From: Ictalurus punctatus
Lineage: Eukaryota; Chordata; Actinopteri; Siluriformes; Ictaluridae
Reading direction: 5' to 3'
Assembly: GCF_001660625.3 (NCBI RefSeq)
Contig: NC_030437.2
Span: 3,548,501 to 3,612,500 of the forward strand
Length of the DNA: 64,000 bases
In this document: positions 12,801-25,690 of the stretch, one piece after another
Layout: the number at the start of each line of letters is the position of its first letter
How positions within the stretch are numbered: the stretch's first letter is position 1
Made by a program: the position numbers and the translations under genes
The notes under the pieces: model-generated
The model's database searches: none
Seen by the model: only the letters and a program-made list of their open reading frames with translations
What the model was told of the DNA's origin: nothing

Positions 12801-13047
12801 TGGGAAGCAAGGGAAAAAAAAAATAATAATAATACGGAAAAAGGCGCGTAGACTTTGGAGAGAAAATGCTACTGTTTTAAAAAGTCACCTCTGTCTTACA
12901 TAAATGAAGTCTCTTATCGTCGGAGTGGGCGATCGCGACGGGGTGCCAATACTTCTGGAGGGTACTGGATGAGAGAGAGACAGAAATAAATGTGTTTGTC
13001 TATTCACAGGCGTCTGTTTAAACTTAACATACCTTCTCTCTGTTTAG
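9225..13047. other. Intergenic region, no gene recognised
   Basis: About 3.8 kb between the Tc1 element and the first coding exon of the tetraspanin gene. Open frames here are short and lack any family similarity. It contains CA microsatellites at about 9750-9812, A/T-rich sequence, and near 12940 a fragment (GGTGCCAATACTTCTGGAG) that resembles a Tc1 terminal sequence. The 5' untranslated exon(s) and promoter of the tetraspanin gene probably lie in its right part but cannot be placed. Confidence 0.5.
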
Positions 13048-13064
13048 AATCCACAAAAGGAAAG

Positions 13065-13135
13065 ATGTCATGCCTCAAGTGCCTAAAATACACCATGTGT
13101 GCGGTGAACTTCATCTTCTTTGTATGTATCAGTTC

Positions 13136-13181
<46 letters not shown>

Positions 13182-15576
13182 CGAGAGAGACATTTTCTGT
13201 AAGAGTCCTTGACTGTCCAGGTGTCTTTGTGTATTGATCGAATGATCGATTCTGATTGGCCAGAAGGCGTTTGATTAATTTACTCCACATTTAGGCCAAC
13301 TCTAACAGTAGTGCAGCTGCAAATCACAGCGTTTATATTAACGCGCTCTAATATGTTCTGGTTTCTATAGTAACAGCTAACTCACAGCGAATTGCACGGA
13401 GGAACGCTTCGCATAATCTAAACGTAACGATGAATGGATTAAAAGTCCAAGTTAAAGTTTTTTAAAAAAAATTTTCTGTAAGGATATGTTTTTGTAGCGT
13501 TTATGGAAGGAGTCTCCAGTGTTAGTGCTGGAGCATTAGGTTTTCGGAGATGTAAACGGTCTAGAAGGGAAGACATTGCGCTTTTCATGCTTTCTGAAAC
13601 AGGCTCTGTTATTCGTCTTCCGGAGAAAGCGAGGACACGAGTGTTTAGAGAGACGCCAATGCTAATGAGAATAGAAACTTGTTTTGCAGACTTTCCATAA
13701 CATTAAATGCAACTAGTATCTGATAAAGTATGACGTGTGGTTCTTCGAGGAATCCAAACTGCGAGCGCTGACAGTTTGTTGAGGTATAAGAAGATGCGCT
13801 GTTACTGGAAAATACTGGAAACTTCCACATCACAACACCTTTGTCATTGATTATTTTTCTATAGGGTTTTATTCCTTATGTAATAAAAACTAATTGGGGA
13901 AATTCATGTAAATTTGAGTTCTTCCCAAACCATTTGTGTACTTCTTATGCTTTTAAACCTAATCCTACAGTAAAATGAACAGTAACCGTGGATGCTGAAG
14001 ACATACCGCTTACATTAAGCATATTTTGTTGCTGCAGATTTCATCCAAAAAATCCAGCCACTTCTAAGCACCAAGTTTCTGAGATTCTCACATAACTGTC
14101 TGTGATGCTTACAGCTTTGCGGAGCTGCTGTATTTGGATTGGGGATCTACATGAGCACCACGGCCAAGTACTTGTCCCTCTTCCCATCCTTGTCAGCCGT
14201 GAACTTGGCCAGCGCGCTCTTCGTCCTCGGCATATTTGTCACCTGTGTGTCCTTCCTGGGTTTCCTGGGGGCCCTTAAGGAAAACCGCTGCCTCTTGATT
14301 TCTGTAAGTCTTAAAACCTAAAAAAAAAAAAAAAAAATGTGTCCTAAAAGGGAAGGAAGGTCCAAAAGGAGAGAATGGTGACTGTCAAATCAGTACACGT
14401 TAATCAATGTTGAAAATGGTAGTTATGCTAGTTCTCAGAAGCTGCATCCTTATTTATTTGTTTATTTGTTTATTTATTTATTTTAAATCACCACAATAAC
14501 AATGCGGTGGACGGTAAGAATAAAAAAAACACACACAAGACAAAAAAATGATAAATTATTAGATGTGGTAAAGCACTAAAATGTTTATTGAGGTAAAAGT
14601 ATAATTATGCTAAGAATTATCCGGAAAAAAAAAAAAAATTATTTGGTAAAACATGAAGAACACCAACTAAATAAGTCGAAACTAAAATCACTAAATTGGT
14701 AAATCAGTGCTAAGTAACGACAGCTTCATACCTCATCCCTCACCTGTTAGCTAGCATAATAATAACTAGCTGAATGGGGGTTATTCCTATGTTCCCCAGA
14801 ATTATATGGCACATAAATCTAACAATATCACTGCATGGGTATTTGGACATTTCAGCAGTGAGATTAAATTATATACATAAGTTATGATAGTATACTATGC
14901 TAGTTTTCTCCTATGGAAGCTAACCATTTGTTGAGTTCCCTCAATAAGCTGAGGAACAGAAACCAAATTTTTGACGAGTTCCCACAACAACCCATGTCAT
15001 ATTAAGCAAATACAGTGCTGGGAAACATGTTTTTTCAGGTTCCCATTATGTGCTATATAGAGCTGAGGAATATAGGAGCCTGAGAACTGGGGAACATAGG
15101 ACCCTTTGTCATGTGTTCATTATGTGCCATAGAACTCTGGGGAACGTAGGACCCTGGGAGCGTACAGTAGATACGCTCCCGCTGAATGCTAATCGCTAGC
15201 TGTTTCAACACAAACTGGCAGGATAAATACAAAATGTACAAAGTATGTAGCAACAAATAGATTGCAGTGATGGGTTGTAGGTTTCATTCACAAAGTTTAG
15301 ACTTGTTAAACAGTTAGGTTGACTCCTTGACGTTTCCTGCCACTTACAAACATTGCCAGCTCTACTGTAAGAAAACATGTCATGGCAGCCCTGGGTCACG
15401 GGGGTCGGATGAGGAAGCACAAAACTAAACCAAAATGAAACAAAAATCAGGCGACCGTGTCATTCTGTTTGGTTTATTTTATTGCTTTAGGTATGAGCAA
15501 GGCCAAAACATTTTTTTTTTTTTTTTTTTAAATCCCAAGCCAACTGTGACACACCAGCAGCTTAACTTCCCTATAC

Positions 15577-15609
<33 letters not shown>

Positions 15610-17562
15610 ACACACAAAATCCCACTGACTTTACCATTCTCGCTTACTATGCAAAATAAAAAAAAAAATGCACACATACACAAACTTAATTCCTGAACAA
15701 AATGGTAGCCACACCCAACAAAATTCCCAATACACGGAGCCAAACAAAGACAGAAACTTAGCTGTAAATGGAGTCAGTCTGTCTAAATATATCTAAAACC
15801 TTGTTAGCTAAGTGGTCTGTGATCAGGTTATTAAATAGATACATACTGAGTGAAATGGACATTCACTGGAAATCAGTTTGGTTTGGTAACACAGTACTGG
15901 CTGCTAAAAAGTTCAAATGCGACGCCATCATCAAAACAGAGAAGAGCGCGTGGACACAGTAAAAAGAGATTAATAACAAGAAATTTAGTCAGCAGGACAG
16001 TACCGAGTGCCGAGTGAATGAATCAGCAAATTAGCAGAGAATACTACAGTATATTTGGTTTTTTGTTTTTTTCTTTTGGTGGGGGGGTTGATACATTATG
16101 AATATATATATATATATATATACACACACCTAGAAAATATTGTTTTGTAATTCAGTTTATGTCTGATGTTTGCTTTCAGTTTTTCATTCTCTTGTTCCTG
16201 CTGATGTTGGCCGAGCTGACCGTGGCCTGCCTCCTGCTTTTGTACGAGCACGATGTAAGAAAACCACTTTTACATTAGTGTAAAAGTTAACAAAAGATAT
16301 TTTGGACAACAGCAATTCAGATCTTGTAGCTTGTTTATGGATCCTCAGAGGAAACCAGATTCAGCGCAGGGATTAGAAGAAGACAGATCCGGAATAATGT
16401 AAGAATATAAAACTGACCATGTCGGGCGACACGTCTGCGTCCATGACATCAGTCCCGGTGAACAGTCGACGCCCCTTTGTGTATTCCAGCTTTATGGTAG
16501 TTTTGTAATTTGTAGGTTCTTAGCTCTGTGCTAGCCTTTAAGCTTTGCATAACACAGCGTTATGCTGGCTTCAAAATCTTGTATGTAAGATACGTACTCA
16601 CCTTGACATAACGCAGCTTTTTTCTGTACATATAGCTATAGATTTCAGCCATGAGAAAGTTACATTCTGTAAAAAAAAAAAAAAAAAAAAAAAAAACCAA
16701 CAACAGATAATTGTAACAGTTGGGGTGCCTTGAACAAAATAGGGCTGGGGTTTAACAATATAAGTGATGCAAGAAATTACCTGAAAATTACCTGAAGGAT
16801 TAAAATGCCTTCGTTGATGATGTTATAAAAAACCAGAGCAGCTAGAATGTCTAGACTAGAGTCATGAGGACAGGCTGAATGCGTTTTGAAGAGCTGAAGA
16901 AAGACTCATGGTAGACTTTGTACTGCTTGTAGATTGACAGGTTCATCATGGAAGAACTGACGAACAGCCTCAGCAAAGAGCAAAATGGAGGAGCAAATAA
17001 CGCAACCATTGACTGGAACACCATTCAGGAAACTGTAAGTCGTAACAGTAATATTCGAGGAGTCAAAAATGGGCGGCTGTGGCTCAGGTGGTAGAGCGGT
17101 GGTTGTCCACGGTTCGATTCCCACATGACTCCACATGCCGAAGTGTCCTTGGGCAAGACACTGAACCCCAAGTTGCTCCTGATGGCAAGCTAGCACCTAG
17201 CTCTGCTACCATTGGCGTGTGTGTAGGTGTGTGAATGGGTGAATGAGAAACAGTGTAAAAGGCTTTGTAGAACCGCTAAGGTAAAAAAAAAAAAAAAAAA
17301 AAGCACTATATAAGTACATTTACATGTAATGAGGCCTTCTGTGAAATTTGGTCTTTCCTACATGGCTGTAGTTCCAGTGCTGTGGAGTAAAAAACGCATC
17401 GGATTGGGGAACAGCTATACCGGCTTCATGTTGCTCTACAGCGCCATGTACAATCACCACAGCCTGGAAGGTATGACAACTTTCTAATTGTATTTTATTT
17501 TATTTTTTTTAAATATTGTTACTGTACTGCTATAAAATGGCCAGTGTGAAATGTAACAAGGA

Positions 17563-17626
<64 letters not shown>

Positions 17627-18904
17627 GTAGGGCTGCTATTTGAAACTGAAGGACTGGTTTGAACACAATCTTCTAGGAACCGGGATCGCAGTCATCATCA
17701 TATGCAGCATCGAGGTAGAAACTGTCATATCTCACCCTCCACGACATTACGATGCTACACCTTATTATTATTATTATTATTATTATGACTTCGTTATGCA
17801 TAAAGGAATAAAAGTTAGGGTTTTGAAAGGGTCTGATTTTTGGAAGAACATTCCCAAGCAAAGTGGACAAAAATACTTTCAGTAAGACCTTCGAGATAAA
17901 AAAAAATTAAATGATGAGGTTTTAGATAGAAGTCTTGAGTAGATGAGTGTAAAGGAATTTTAGGCAAACAGGATGTACACTACATGGCCAAACGTATGTA
18001 GACGCCTGAGCATCACACCCAAATGTGGTTCTTCCACGAACTGTTGCTACAAAGTTGAAGCAAACGACTGTATAGGATGTGTTTGTATGCTGTAGCTTTA
18101 CAATTTCCCTTCACTGGAACTAACAGGTCCAAAAGTGTTCCAGCATGACAACGCCCCTGTGCACAAAGCGAGCTCCATGAAGACACGGCTTGACAAGGTT
18201 GGAGTGGAAGAACTCGAATGTCCTGCACTGAGCCTGACCTCAGTAATACTCTAGCGCCTGAATGAACACAAATCCCCACAGCCACACTCCACAATCTAGT
18301 GCAAAGCCTTCCCAGAAGGGTGGAGCTTATTATAACTGCAAAGGGGGACTAAATCTGGAAAGCGATGTTTAACATGCACAAATGTGATGGTCAGGTGTCC
18401 ACAAACCTTTAGCCATAAAAGTGTACATTTGTTAGAGAGAGAGATCAGATTGTTACTCACTCACATTGCTAGCTAATTAGCTGGGAAGTTGGTCAAACAC
18501 AACTTCCTAGCTAGTCACCATGAAAACCACAGAGTCAAATGTGGTTGTGTTCGGCAACACAACCACACCCAGCTTTACCAGCTAAAAGAAGAGAACAAAA
18601 GATATCTGTTGTCATGTCATGTCACGTTATCATCAGAAGTGAATCGACACTTTCTGACCGATCCGAATTGAGAATTTAACAGCACTGTGGTGTATATAGG
18701 AGATTATTAAACCTACAGTAGTGCTGTTAATTTGAATTATTTGCCGTACACAATGCAGATCTCACTGTGATTCAGGATTCGTTTCTTTTTGTGCACTCTT
18801 CCTATGCTCATTTTGCTCTCTCTCTCTGGCTGTAGGTTTTGGGTATGTGCTTCTCCATGACCCTGTTCTGCCACATCAGCAAAACTGGACTTGGATACAA
18901 GTGA
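13065..18904 (+). CDS. cd53: CD53-like tetraspanin
   Basis: Four-pass membrane scaffold of the tetraspanin family; CD53 is the leukocyte member. Coding exons: 13065-13121 (the exon itself starts at 13048 after a TTTAG acceptor), 14115-14303, 16180-16254, 16933-17034, 17372-17470, 17631-17714, 18836-18904. All introns are phase 0, total 675 nt, 224 aa against 219 in human CD53. Visible family marks: MSCLKCLKYTMCAVNFIFF (TM1), LGFLGALKENRCLLIS before TM3, the CCG motif of the large extracellular loop at residues 144-146, PASCC at 158-162, a further Cys at 167 and GC at 175-176, and VLGMCFSMTLFCHI in TM4. The loop has six cysteines where human CD53 has four, so CD53 versus another tetraspanin of the same group is not fully settled. 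Intron 4 carries a SINE, intron 6 a Tc1-derived element. Confidence 0.8.
13136..13178. repeat. (CA)n microsatellite just after cd53 coding exon 1
   Basis: About 21 CA dinucleotides begin 15 nt after the GT donor of the first coding exon. A short GAGAGA stretch follows. Confidence 0.95.
13235..13640. repeat. Dispersed non-coding repeat (MITE-like), copy 1
   Basis: Contains CTGATTGGCCAGAAGGCGT, TTCTATAGTAACAGCT and further right GGAGTCTCCAGTGTTAG. The same phrases in the same order recur near 20200-20400, and parts recur near 23580, 50470 and 59580. It lies in the first coding intron of the tetraspanin gene. No protein is encoded. It is probably a non-autonomous DNA transposon family; its class is not determined. 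Confidence 0.6.
14780..15185. repeat. Locally repeated GGGAACATAGGACCCTG-type sequence in cd53 intron
   Basis: The words GGGGAACATAGGACCCT and GGGGAACGTAGGACCCTGG, with TTCATTATGTGCCATA and TTCCCATTATGTGCTATA, recur within this 400-bp stretch, separated by divergent sequence. This is an imperfect tandem or dispersed repeat inside the second intron. No coding potential. Confidence 0.5.
15500..15625. repeat. Poly-T tract and (CA)n microsatellite in cd53 intron
   Basis: A T run at about 15511-15529 is followed by a (CA)n tract at about 15579-15617. The same intron contains a (TA)n run near 16103-16121. Confidence 0.9.
17072..17315 (+). mobile_element. tRNA-derived SINE in cd53 intron 4
   Basis: Begins GGGCGGCTGTGGCTCAGGTG followed by GTAGAGCGG and then GGTTCGATTCCCACA, which match the A-box and B-box of a pol III tRNA promoter. 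The body (TGTCCTTGGGCAAGACACTGAACCCCAAGTTGC) is a common fish SINE core, and the element ends in an A-tract (17282-17301) plus GCACTATATAAGTA. Orientation is plus, the same as the host gene. Assigned by motif recognition. Confidence 0.8.
17560..17622. repeat. (GT)n microsatellite abutting a cd53 3' splice site
   Basis: About 28 GT dinucleotides end only a few nucleotides before TTTTGTAG at the acceptor for the exon at 17631. The repeat therefore occupies the position of the usual polypyrimidine tract. Confidence 0.95.
17982..18422 (-). mobile_element. Tc1-derived non-autonomous element in cd53 intron 6
   Basis: Starts ACACTACATGGCCAAACGTA and ends with the near-complement TTAGCCATAAAAGTGTACA, giving inverted termini. 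Inside, the plus strand reads FQHDNAPVHKASSMKTRL then VGVEELECPAL, the residue of a Tc1-type transposase around the second catalytic Asp, followed by a broken DLNP region. The N-terminal half is missing. It is a deletion derivative. The strand given refers to the termini only; the coding remnant is on plus. Confidence 0.7.
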
Positions 18905-19810
18905 ACGGCCATGTCAGATTTCCCACAATGCAGAAGAGAGACAAAGAGGAGTGGAAGAGAATGGCTGAGAAAGCTTGTCCTCCATTTACACCATTATCAT
19001 TTCATCATTAAACTTCGCGACTCTCCTCTAGATGACTATTCTGATATATAAATTGTGAACATGACACACGTGTACTGGTGCGCAGTTTAATTAACGCATA
19101 CGAATTTATACGTTCTGGCGAATGAATTATGCCATTTCCATATTTCCATAAATTGTATTGCGTGTACAGGAAAAGCATATGAGACTGGATCAATGGTAAA
19201 CTATAATGACAGAACGCTGCCTTCTTAATCGTTACGTCAAATATAGTATAGTGCAATATCAGGCTGGACCAAATATACTGATATATATTCCCAGTTTTAT
19301 TCAGCTATTGGATCATCATCTTTTTTTTTTAATGATAATACTGACATCAGAACATGTTGCAGTCTTTAACACAAGCACTTTTATGAGATGTATTAGCCGT
19401 TCCAATGTGCAATTTAACTTCATGTAACATGTAAAGCCCGCTCCCATGCCCAAAAGTCCACATACATGGAAATTGCTGTCTAAATTCCCCAAATTTACTT
19501 TTTATGTACCTGTATAGTTGAGGATACCATGCTAAGTGTGCATGTTGTTTATTTTATTTTAATATAATCTTAAATATCATGTTCCTTAATAGGGAAGTAG
19601 TTGGTGTACTATACTGTATTTTTACATTTTTATTTCCATTTTTTTCTAGAACTATAAACTCCACTGTACATAGCTAAACCTTATTTAAGTTTAGCTTTAG
19701 ACATGAACATTATTTGTGTTCTTTTCTTGCATTGTTATTACTTTGCTAACTGCTGCACATTGCTACTTCCTCTTTGCCAGTAAAAAAATAAACTTTTCGG
19801 GTGAAAAAGT
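18905..19810 (+). other. cd53 3' untranslated region and poly(A) signal
   Basis: After the TGA at 18902-18904 there is no further exon. The first clear AATAAA is at 19787-19792. The length of about 0.9 kb is plausible for a tetraspanin 3'UTR. Confidence 0.55.
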
Positions 19811-20199
19811 AGAGCATGATGTGATGTTTTGGTCAATGACCTACTTCTTGTATTGGCTCATTTAGAGAAGTTTGTTTTAAAGCAGGAAATGACTTCTTGA
19901 TCCACATTGAGTAGAAGGCTCATAAGCCCCTTCTTGAAATGGAATTCTTCTTGTAAACACTCCGGCCCAAATCCTACAGTGCCTACTCGTCCCGACACTC
20001 GGAGCACTCCTCTTCACACCCTGCACTGCACAGGGTCTGGCAACACTGAAAGACTGAAGGCCACAAGAGCTCCGAGACCTGACTCGGAGTTAGTTTAATC
20101 CTCTTACCTGAAAGTCTGTGCCAATCAGCCGGCCCTTGTCTTCACACACGCTTTCAGCAGATCACTGAAGACCTCTCGGTTTCAGTCTCCAAAATAATC

Positions 20200-20477
20200 T
20201 CTTTTCCAAACAGCCAGTAGTGATGGCTGTAAACCAAATGACAGATTTCTATTAACGCACTCGTTCTTAGATGTCATCTTTTCTGAAGTAACGGCTCATT
20301 CACAGGGACTTGATGGATGCTCCAAAGGACTCTACAAGGAGTCTCCAGTGTCTGTGCTTGTAACAGCCTCAGTAACAGACTTGTGCTTGTCACAGTCAGT
20401 AGATTTTCCAACACAGGAGCAGAGGGGTTGCCCCTTTCCAATTCCTTCTTACATGAAAAGCTGCGTTTTTTGTCCTC

Positions 20478-20508
<31 letters not shown>

Positions 20509-20600
20509 AAAAAGAAACAAAAGACAGACTTGTTATAGCTTCTATAACAGAAGTTATAACAGTAACTAACTTGTTTCATGGACATATCACAACAGTAAAT
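20200..20600. repeat. Dispersed non-coding repeat (MITE-like), copy 2
   Basis: Shares AACGGCTCATTCACAGGGACTTGATGG and GGAGTCTCCAGTGTCTG with copy 1, and TATAACAG...ACTAACTTGTTTCATGGACA with fragments near 26690 and 38000. It is interrupted by the (ATT)n run at 20477-20507. Confidence 0.55.
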
Positions 20601-22026
20601 GTAATTAAAAATGAATAAAAACAGATTTTAGTTCATTAAAAATTGTAATAGATAACCAATTGCTGTAGTACAACGTGAAGAAATCAAAAATCCCCCCACT
20701 GCTGATTATTTTCCTAAAAGAGCAAATCTCCAAGTTGTTTTTGTTTTTTAAATTCCTTACATAATAAAAGCTGGAACATAAAAATAACACAGTAACCTAT
20801 AATACTTTCAGCTTTTAGCTGAAAAGTAAAAAAAAAATTGGATAAAACAAAAGAACACAAGTGTAATTCATCACAATTTCACCATTTTATTTTAAGAATA
20901 AAGTCCTGTCTCCTCCATATTTTTAAGACCAAATAAAAAATAATAACCCTAAAAAAATACTAAGATTTCCTTTGACTTTTTTTTAAAATAATTTTGTTCT
21001 TTTGGAAATCGTTACACAAAAAATAGAAACAAGTACAATTTAAAGTAAAACTAAAAAAAAACAAACAAACAAAAAAAAAAAAAGAAAGAAAATGTAACTG
21101 TACACAGCAGAGTACATTTATTGCAAACTTTAAACACCCCCTTATACCTCTTCAACTATACACACACAAAAAAAAATTATTGCAATTCACCTAAAATATG
21201 CACAAAAAAAAAACAACTGAACAAAAGTTGATCGTTGTGTTCTGCTTTGCGGAGAAAAAACAACTGTGGATTGAGTTTAGAGTTTGACCCGTTTTTCCCT
21301 CCGCGGTTTCCTGACAGCAGACGTGTTAAGTTCGATGCCTCTTGTAAAGGTTTTATAACTGTAATGACGTTTTAAAGTGTGCTTCAGATGATCAGCTGTT
21401 AGAAAGATTGGAGCCCTCAAATAAAAATAAAATAAAATAAAAATTTAAATAAAAAAAAAAAAACACGTTAAAATATACTACAGATAAAGCCACGCCCACT
21501 GACCAATGTCATGAAAACAGACGAGCCTTCTTTAAGAAGCTTTCAGTTTAAAGATAAAAACTGAAAAGGTCGCTTTTTATTAATGTTTCAATGTGCAACG
21601 CTGCATTAGCTGCTTAGTTGTGACTGTTTCTCTGATTGTGTTTTTTGTTTTGTCGCCTAAAGCAAATATATAACCGTATATAACGTGTTTAATCTGCTGT
21701 AACAACAACAAAATCTGATTCTCTGTGGTGGCTCCATTCTTCATATGTCGCTTAACAAATCCTAGAAGAAATAATGCCAGATTTACTAATCGTAGGCTAA
21801 TTCGATTCCTCACACGCACTTGAGAACTAGTAATTAGTAAAAGCTGGGTCGAGTCGTTTGAGAAATCAGAACCATGATCAGAGAGCCAGCGATTGCCAAA
21901 TACGAACAGTATGGAAGTCTGGAGAGGACAATGAAAAACACACCATTTTTCTGTATTTACATAATGCTTCTAAAATGTGCGATACGATCTTGCAGCTCTG
22001 GGGACGTTTTTGAACGTATAACTACG

Positions 22027-22850
22027 GTGCTGTGAAAAAGTATTTGCCCCCATCCTGATTTCTTCTGTTTTTTTGTCTATATCTCGTACTAAATTGATTC
22101 AGAAATTAAAATAAAATCTATGATAAGATAAAAGGCAACGTGACTAAACATGAAATACTTAAAAAAAAAAAAAAATTATAATGTTATTTATAAAGGCAAA
22201 AAAAATAAAAAATAAATAAAAAACACATTATCCAATACCAACTGGGTCTGTGTGAAAATGTATTAGTTACTAATTCCTCAAATCTATGAAAATGCATTCA
22301 TAATGGGGTTCAGCTGGACTAGACGCAACCAGGCCTGATTACTCCAAACCCTGTTCAATCACATCAACACTTAAATAGAACTTTTTCAACAGCATAAAGT
22401 TGATTAAAAGGTCTGATCTGGCAACACACTATGCCAAAGTTGAAAGAAATTCCAGAAAAGATGACAAAGAAGGTGACTGAAATACATCAGGCTGGGAAGG
22501 GCTACACAGCTATTTCAAAGGCTCTGGGACTCGACACGGCAGTGAACCTTCCCAGACACGGCCAATCTTGCAAAATTCCTCCAACTACTCGTCCAGCAAG
22601 ATCTCCGGTTATCGGAAGCGTTTGGTTGCAGTTATTGCTGCTAAACCACAAAATCTGGCACAACCAGATTTTAAGTTTAAGGGGGCAATTAGTTTTTCAC
22701 ATGGGTGATAGGCATTGGATCACTTTTTTTGCTTGAATAAATTTTGTTTACACTCAGATTGCCTTTTTGTTTTATGTCGAAGGATCACGTAATCAAGAAA
22801 TCAGGATGGGGCAAATACTCCTCCCCCCTTCCCCTCACAGCACTGTCTGT
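22027..22850 (+). mobile_element. Tc1-like element remnant, GTGCTGTGAAAAAGTATTTG family, copy A
   Basis: Left end reads GGTGCTGTGAAAAAGTATTT; right end is the diverged complement (GGGGCAAATACTCC ... CACAGCACTG). A transposase N-terminus survives on plus at 22431-22530 (MPKLKEIPEKMTKKVTEIHQ, then GKGYTAISKALGL), the HTH part of a Tc1-type protein. The catalytic part is missing. A second copy of the family is in araf at 26726-27839. Confidence 0.75.
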
Positions 22851-23359
22851 TGCCTGGGACAAATTGTCAACAATTCAATCCGGCTAATTCGGTAATCCGC
22901 GTACGAAGAATGGCGCACTGAAATGATTATTAAAATATCAAGGAAAAAAAAAACCATTTAGAATTATTAATAAAAATAACATCATCAATAGCTACAAGCA
23001 TGAAAATCATCTTTCACTTATCGCACTTCTTTATGACGCACCGCTATTTCATATTCATAAATATACACCAGTCGATTTGCAGCATGTGGATATCAGCTAA
23101 CGAGCACGTTTTTTTCTTCTTCTTCTTGACCTACTGAAAGTACCTAGTAAAATCATCCAACACTAAAAACATCAAATCACACACCAAATTTGCTTTGCAA
23201 GAAGGACACAAGGAGGTACACGATATGTAACTCTGACGACTCGATCTTGATCACCAGCGAGCGGTAGAAAGCCAGCAAAATTCCAAACACGGGGGGGCTG
23301 CGGATCTCCTCCCCGGCGCCATCTTACGGCGAATGGAATCACGCTGATGGCACCTTGGG

Positions 23360-23760
23360 AGTCTTAAGTGTTAAACTACCATCACTGCAGACTTGTAAAT
23401 GCAAGCAGGACCAATGAAATATTTAATAGTTTAAAAAAATATAACAACAATAAATTTGATATTTTACATTTCAACTGCCATCTGTGGAATTCTCGAGTCG
23501 GATTAGTCGACCGGGTTGATACCGATATAATGATCTATAACAGAGCCTCGGACACCGTTATAACGAACCTGGTCGTTCTAATATGTGTTGTCGCTATGGT
23601 AACAGCTCATTCACAGGGATACAAAACTACAACCTTTTCTTAAATAAATATACAATTGAAACCGCTGGCAAAGTGCCGCATCGTAATAGGAATAAAACGC
23701 TTCGGGACGTTCATAGTTGCCCTTATAACAGCACGCCCCGTCCGGTCGTCCTTTACTCCT
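23360..23760. repeat. Dispersed non-coding repeat (MITE-like), copy 3
   Basis: The stretch CGCTATGGTAACAGCTCATT followed by CACAGGGATAC near 23590 matches the core of copies 1 and 2, and TTATAACAGCACGCCCCG near 23725 resembles the repeat end near 38130. No protein. Confidence 0.45.
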
Positions 23761-24519
23761 GACAGAACATCCTTCTGCTCAGCAGCACCCTTAGGAAACC
23801 CACTGGCTAGTCAAGAGAGCCGGATATGTCTCTAGAGTTTGAGAGATTAGAGTGTGTAAATCTCCAAGGAAATCCAGCCAGACAGAGTCTATGCATTGAG
23901 ATAACGCAAACGCTGACGTCCTACCGAGAACAAGGCTCGAGTTCGGTCCACAGATACCACACGGCGACGCTCACTGCATACCGCTCGCTTTCATCACAAT
24001 CACACGCTCCTCCTACTCAGAGCAGACTTTCAGGGGTAACCAGCCCCGTTCATAATAATATTAAAATAAAATAAAAACTTTGTAGATAAGAAATGACAAA
24101 ATCTGTCCATGTTGTCTAGGTCATGAGTGACTACCTCGAACTGATCTATGCTTTCTAGACCCACAAAACCAGACAGAAACGGGACGACTGGAAAAACGCT
24201 CGATTTCCGTCCAAAGCTTCACGTGAATTATATTAACGATAGTCATTGAGAACGAATCTGAAAGCACAGCACGTGTATTTCTGAACAGCATGTCGTATGC
24301 TAACCCGATGTCACCACTGCACAAGCCAGCTTGGATATGAAAGTTAAGTGAAAGGTTAAGTTCGAGGTGAGACGGCGGGGGCTTCGTAATTCAACTTCAT
24401 ACGTACAAAACCGTTCATGCCGTTGGAGGTCACTGAAACTGGAGGGCGTGGACGCTCGCTTCAGAGTTCCTAAACAGGATTTTAAATTCACTTTCACTTC
24501 AGTTCAAAAAATAAATTAA

Positions 24520-24730
24520 TTAAAAGGTGAGAATCTGGTTCAATCCTGAGCTCGTGTTACTGCCTGTGCAGATGTTCTCTGCGAGTTCTCCCTGTGGGAT
24601 TTCCTCTGGGTTCTCAGATTTCCTCCCAGCTCTCAAAAACAGACAGGTAGGCGACCTGGCAAATGCTTCAAATGACCGCAGGTGCCCGGGGTGTATTCCA
24701 GTCTCACCCCCAGTGTTCCAAGTATAGCCT
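24520..24730. repeat. Degenerate fish interspersed repeat (GGTTTCCTCC / GTGTATTCC type)
   Basis: Contains TTCTCCCTGTGGGATTTCCT, CAGATTTCCTCCCAGCTC, AAAAACAGACAGGTAGG and GGGGTGTATTCCAGTCTCAC, the sequence of a widespread fish SINE/LINE tail family to which 39425-39560 also belongs. Family identity is from recall and is tentative. Confidence 0.5.
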
Positions 24731-25094
24731 CTGGATTCACAGCGGCGCAGACCAGGATAAAGAACATGTATAAATAAGTCGAGTTTAGACTTCTAAACTT
24801 TATCGTCAATATTTCTGGAGCTGACTGTGCGCGCGCACACACACAGGCCATCGCTAAACAAACGTCTCGTTCCTTTGATTACTGTTGATGACTACTCTCT
24901 GCAGCCATCTGCGTTCCCGAGCCACCACGCTGTGCCGCTTCACAGTCCAGATTGAGTTGAAACGTACTCAGCCAGACCGCCAGGCCTGCATTAAACAGAC
25001 TGTACAGGAACGGCAAGACCAACTGGTTTTGGTTTTTTTTTTTCTGTAGACTGAAGACATTTGGGTTTGAAATCAAAAGATGAACAAGAGAAGA

Positions 25095-25690
25095 GTTACC
25101 AGCTTTTATTTCCTGCTATTTATACGTACATGTAGAGACGTGTTAAACGACGTATTCTACGTAAATGACGCAAAAATATTGGAACACGTTAGCTGACAGG
25201 TGTTCCTCGTTAACCAAGGTGTGTCCTGTTCGAATGATTAAACAATAAATAGCTCTGAACATCTGCTCTTGATTTTATCCGCCCGTGAAGGCTGCGTTTG
25301 TTGTTAAACAGGATAAGCCAACATGAAGATCAGGGAGCTGTCTACGTGAGAAAAGCAAGCAAGTTTCGAAGCTGAGGAACCCAACTGAGCGTGCACGTCG
25401 CTTCACCTCCTGAAGAGGAGACGCATCACTACCATCCCCCCACCTCCCCCGAAACAAGCAACAAACTGAAAGGGGCTGCGGTAAAAGTCTGGAAAAGCAT
25501 CACAAAAGAAGAGACCAACAGTTTGGTGAGGTCAGTGAGTCACAGGCTTGATTCTGTGGTTCAAAAGGTTCTGCGCTTTATATCGTTTAACACATCTAGA
25601 TGTAAATACCAGGAAGTAAAAGCTGAAATCCTGAACAAACGAATTGGCCTTGCTGTTCCAATACTTTCAGAAGGGAACTGTAACTACTTC
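25095..25690. mobile_element. Tc1-related non-autonomous element
   Basis: Contains CCAGCTTTTATTTCCTGC at the left, AACACGTTAGCTGACAGGTG and AACAAACGAATTGGCCTTGC then CCAATACTTTCAGAAGGG at the right. Related sequence (GAAATAAAAGCTGAAATTCG, AACAAACGAATTGGTCTTGC) is found near 60060-60165. A broken Tc1-like reading frame (ATGAAGATCAGGGAGCTG at 25322 on) is visible on plus. Assignment as Tc1-type is by resemblance. Confidence 0.5.

Noticed and set aside
17072..17196. 96-codon minus frame overlapping 16906-17196
   Set aside because: It is antisense to a cd53 exon and the SINE; no independent support.
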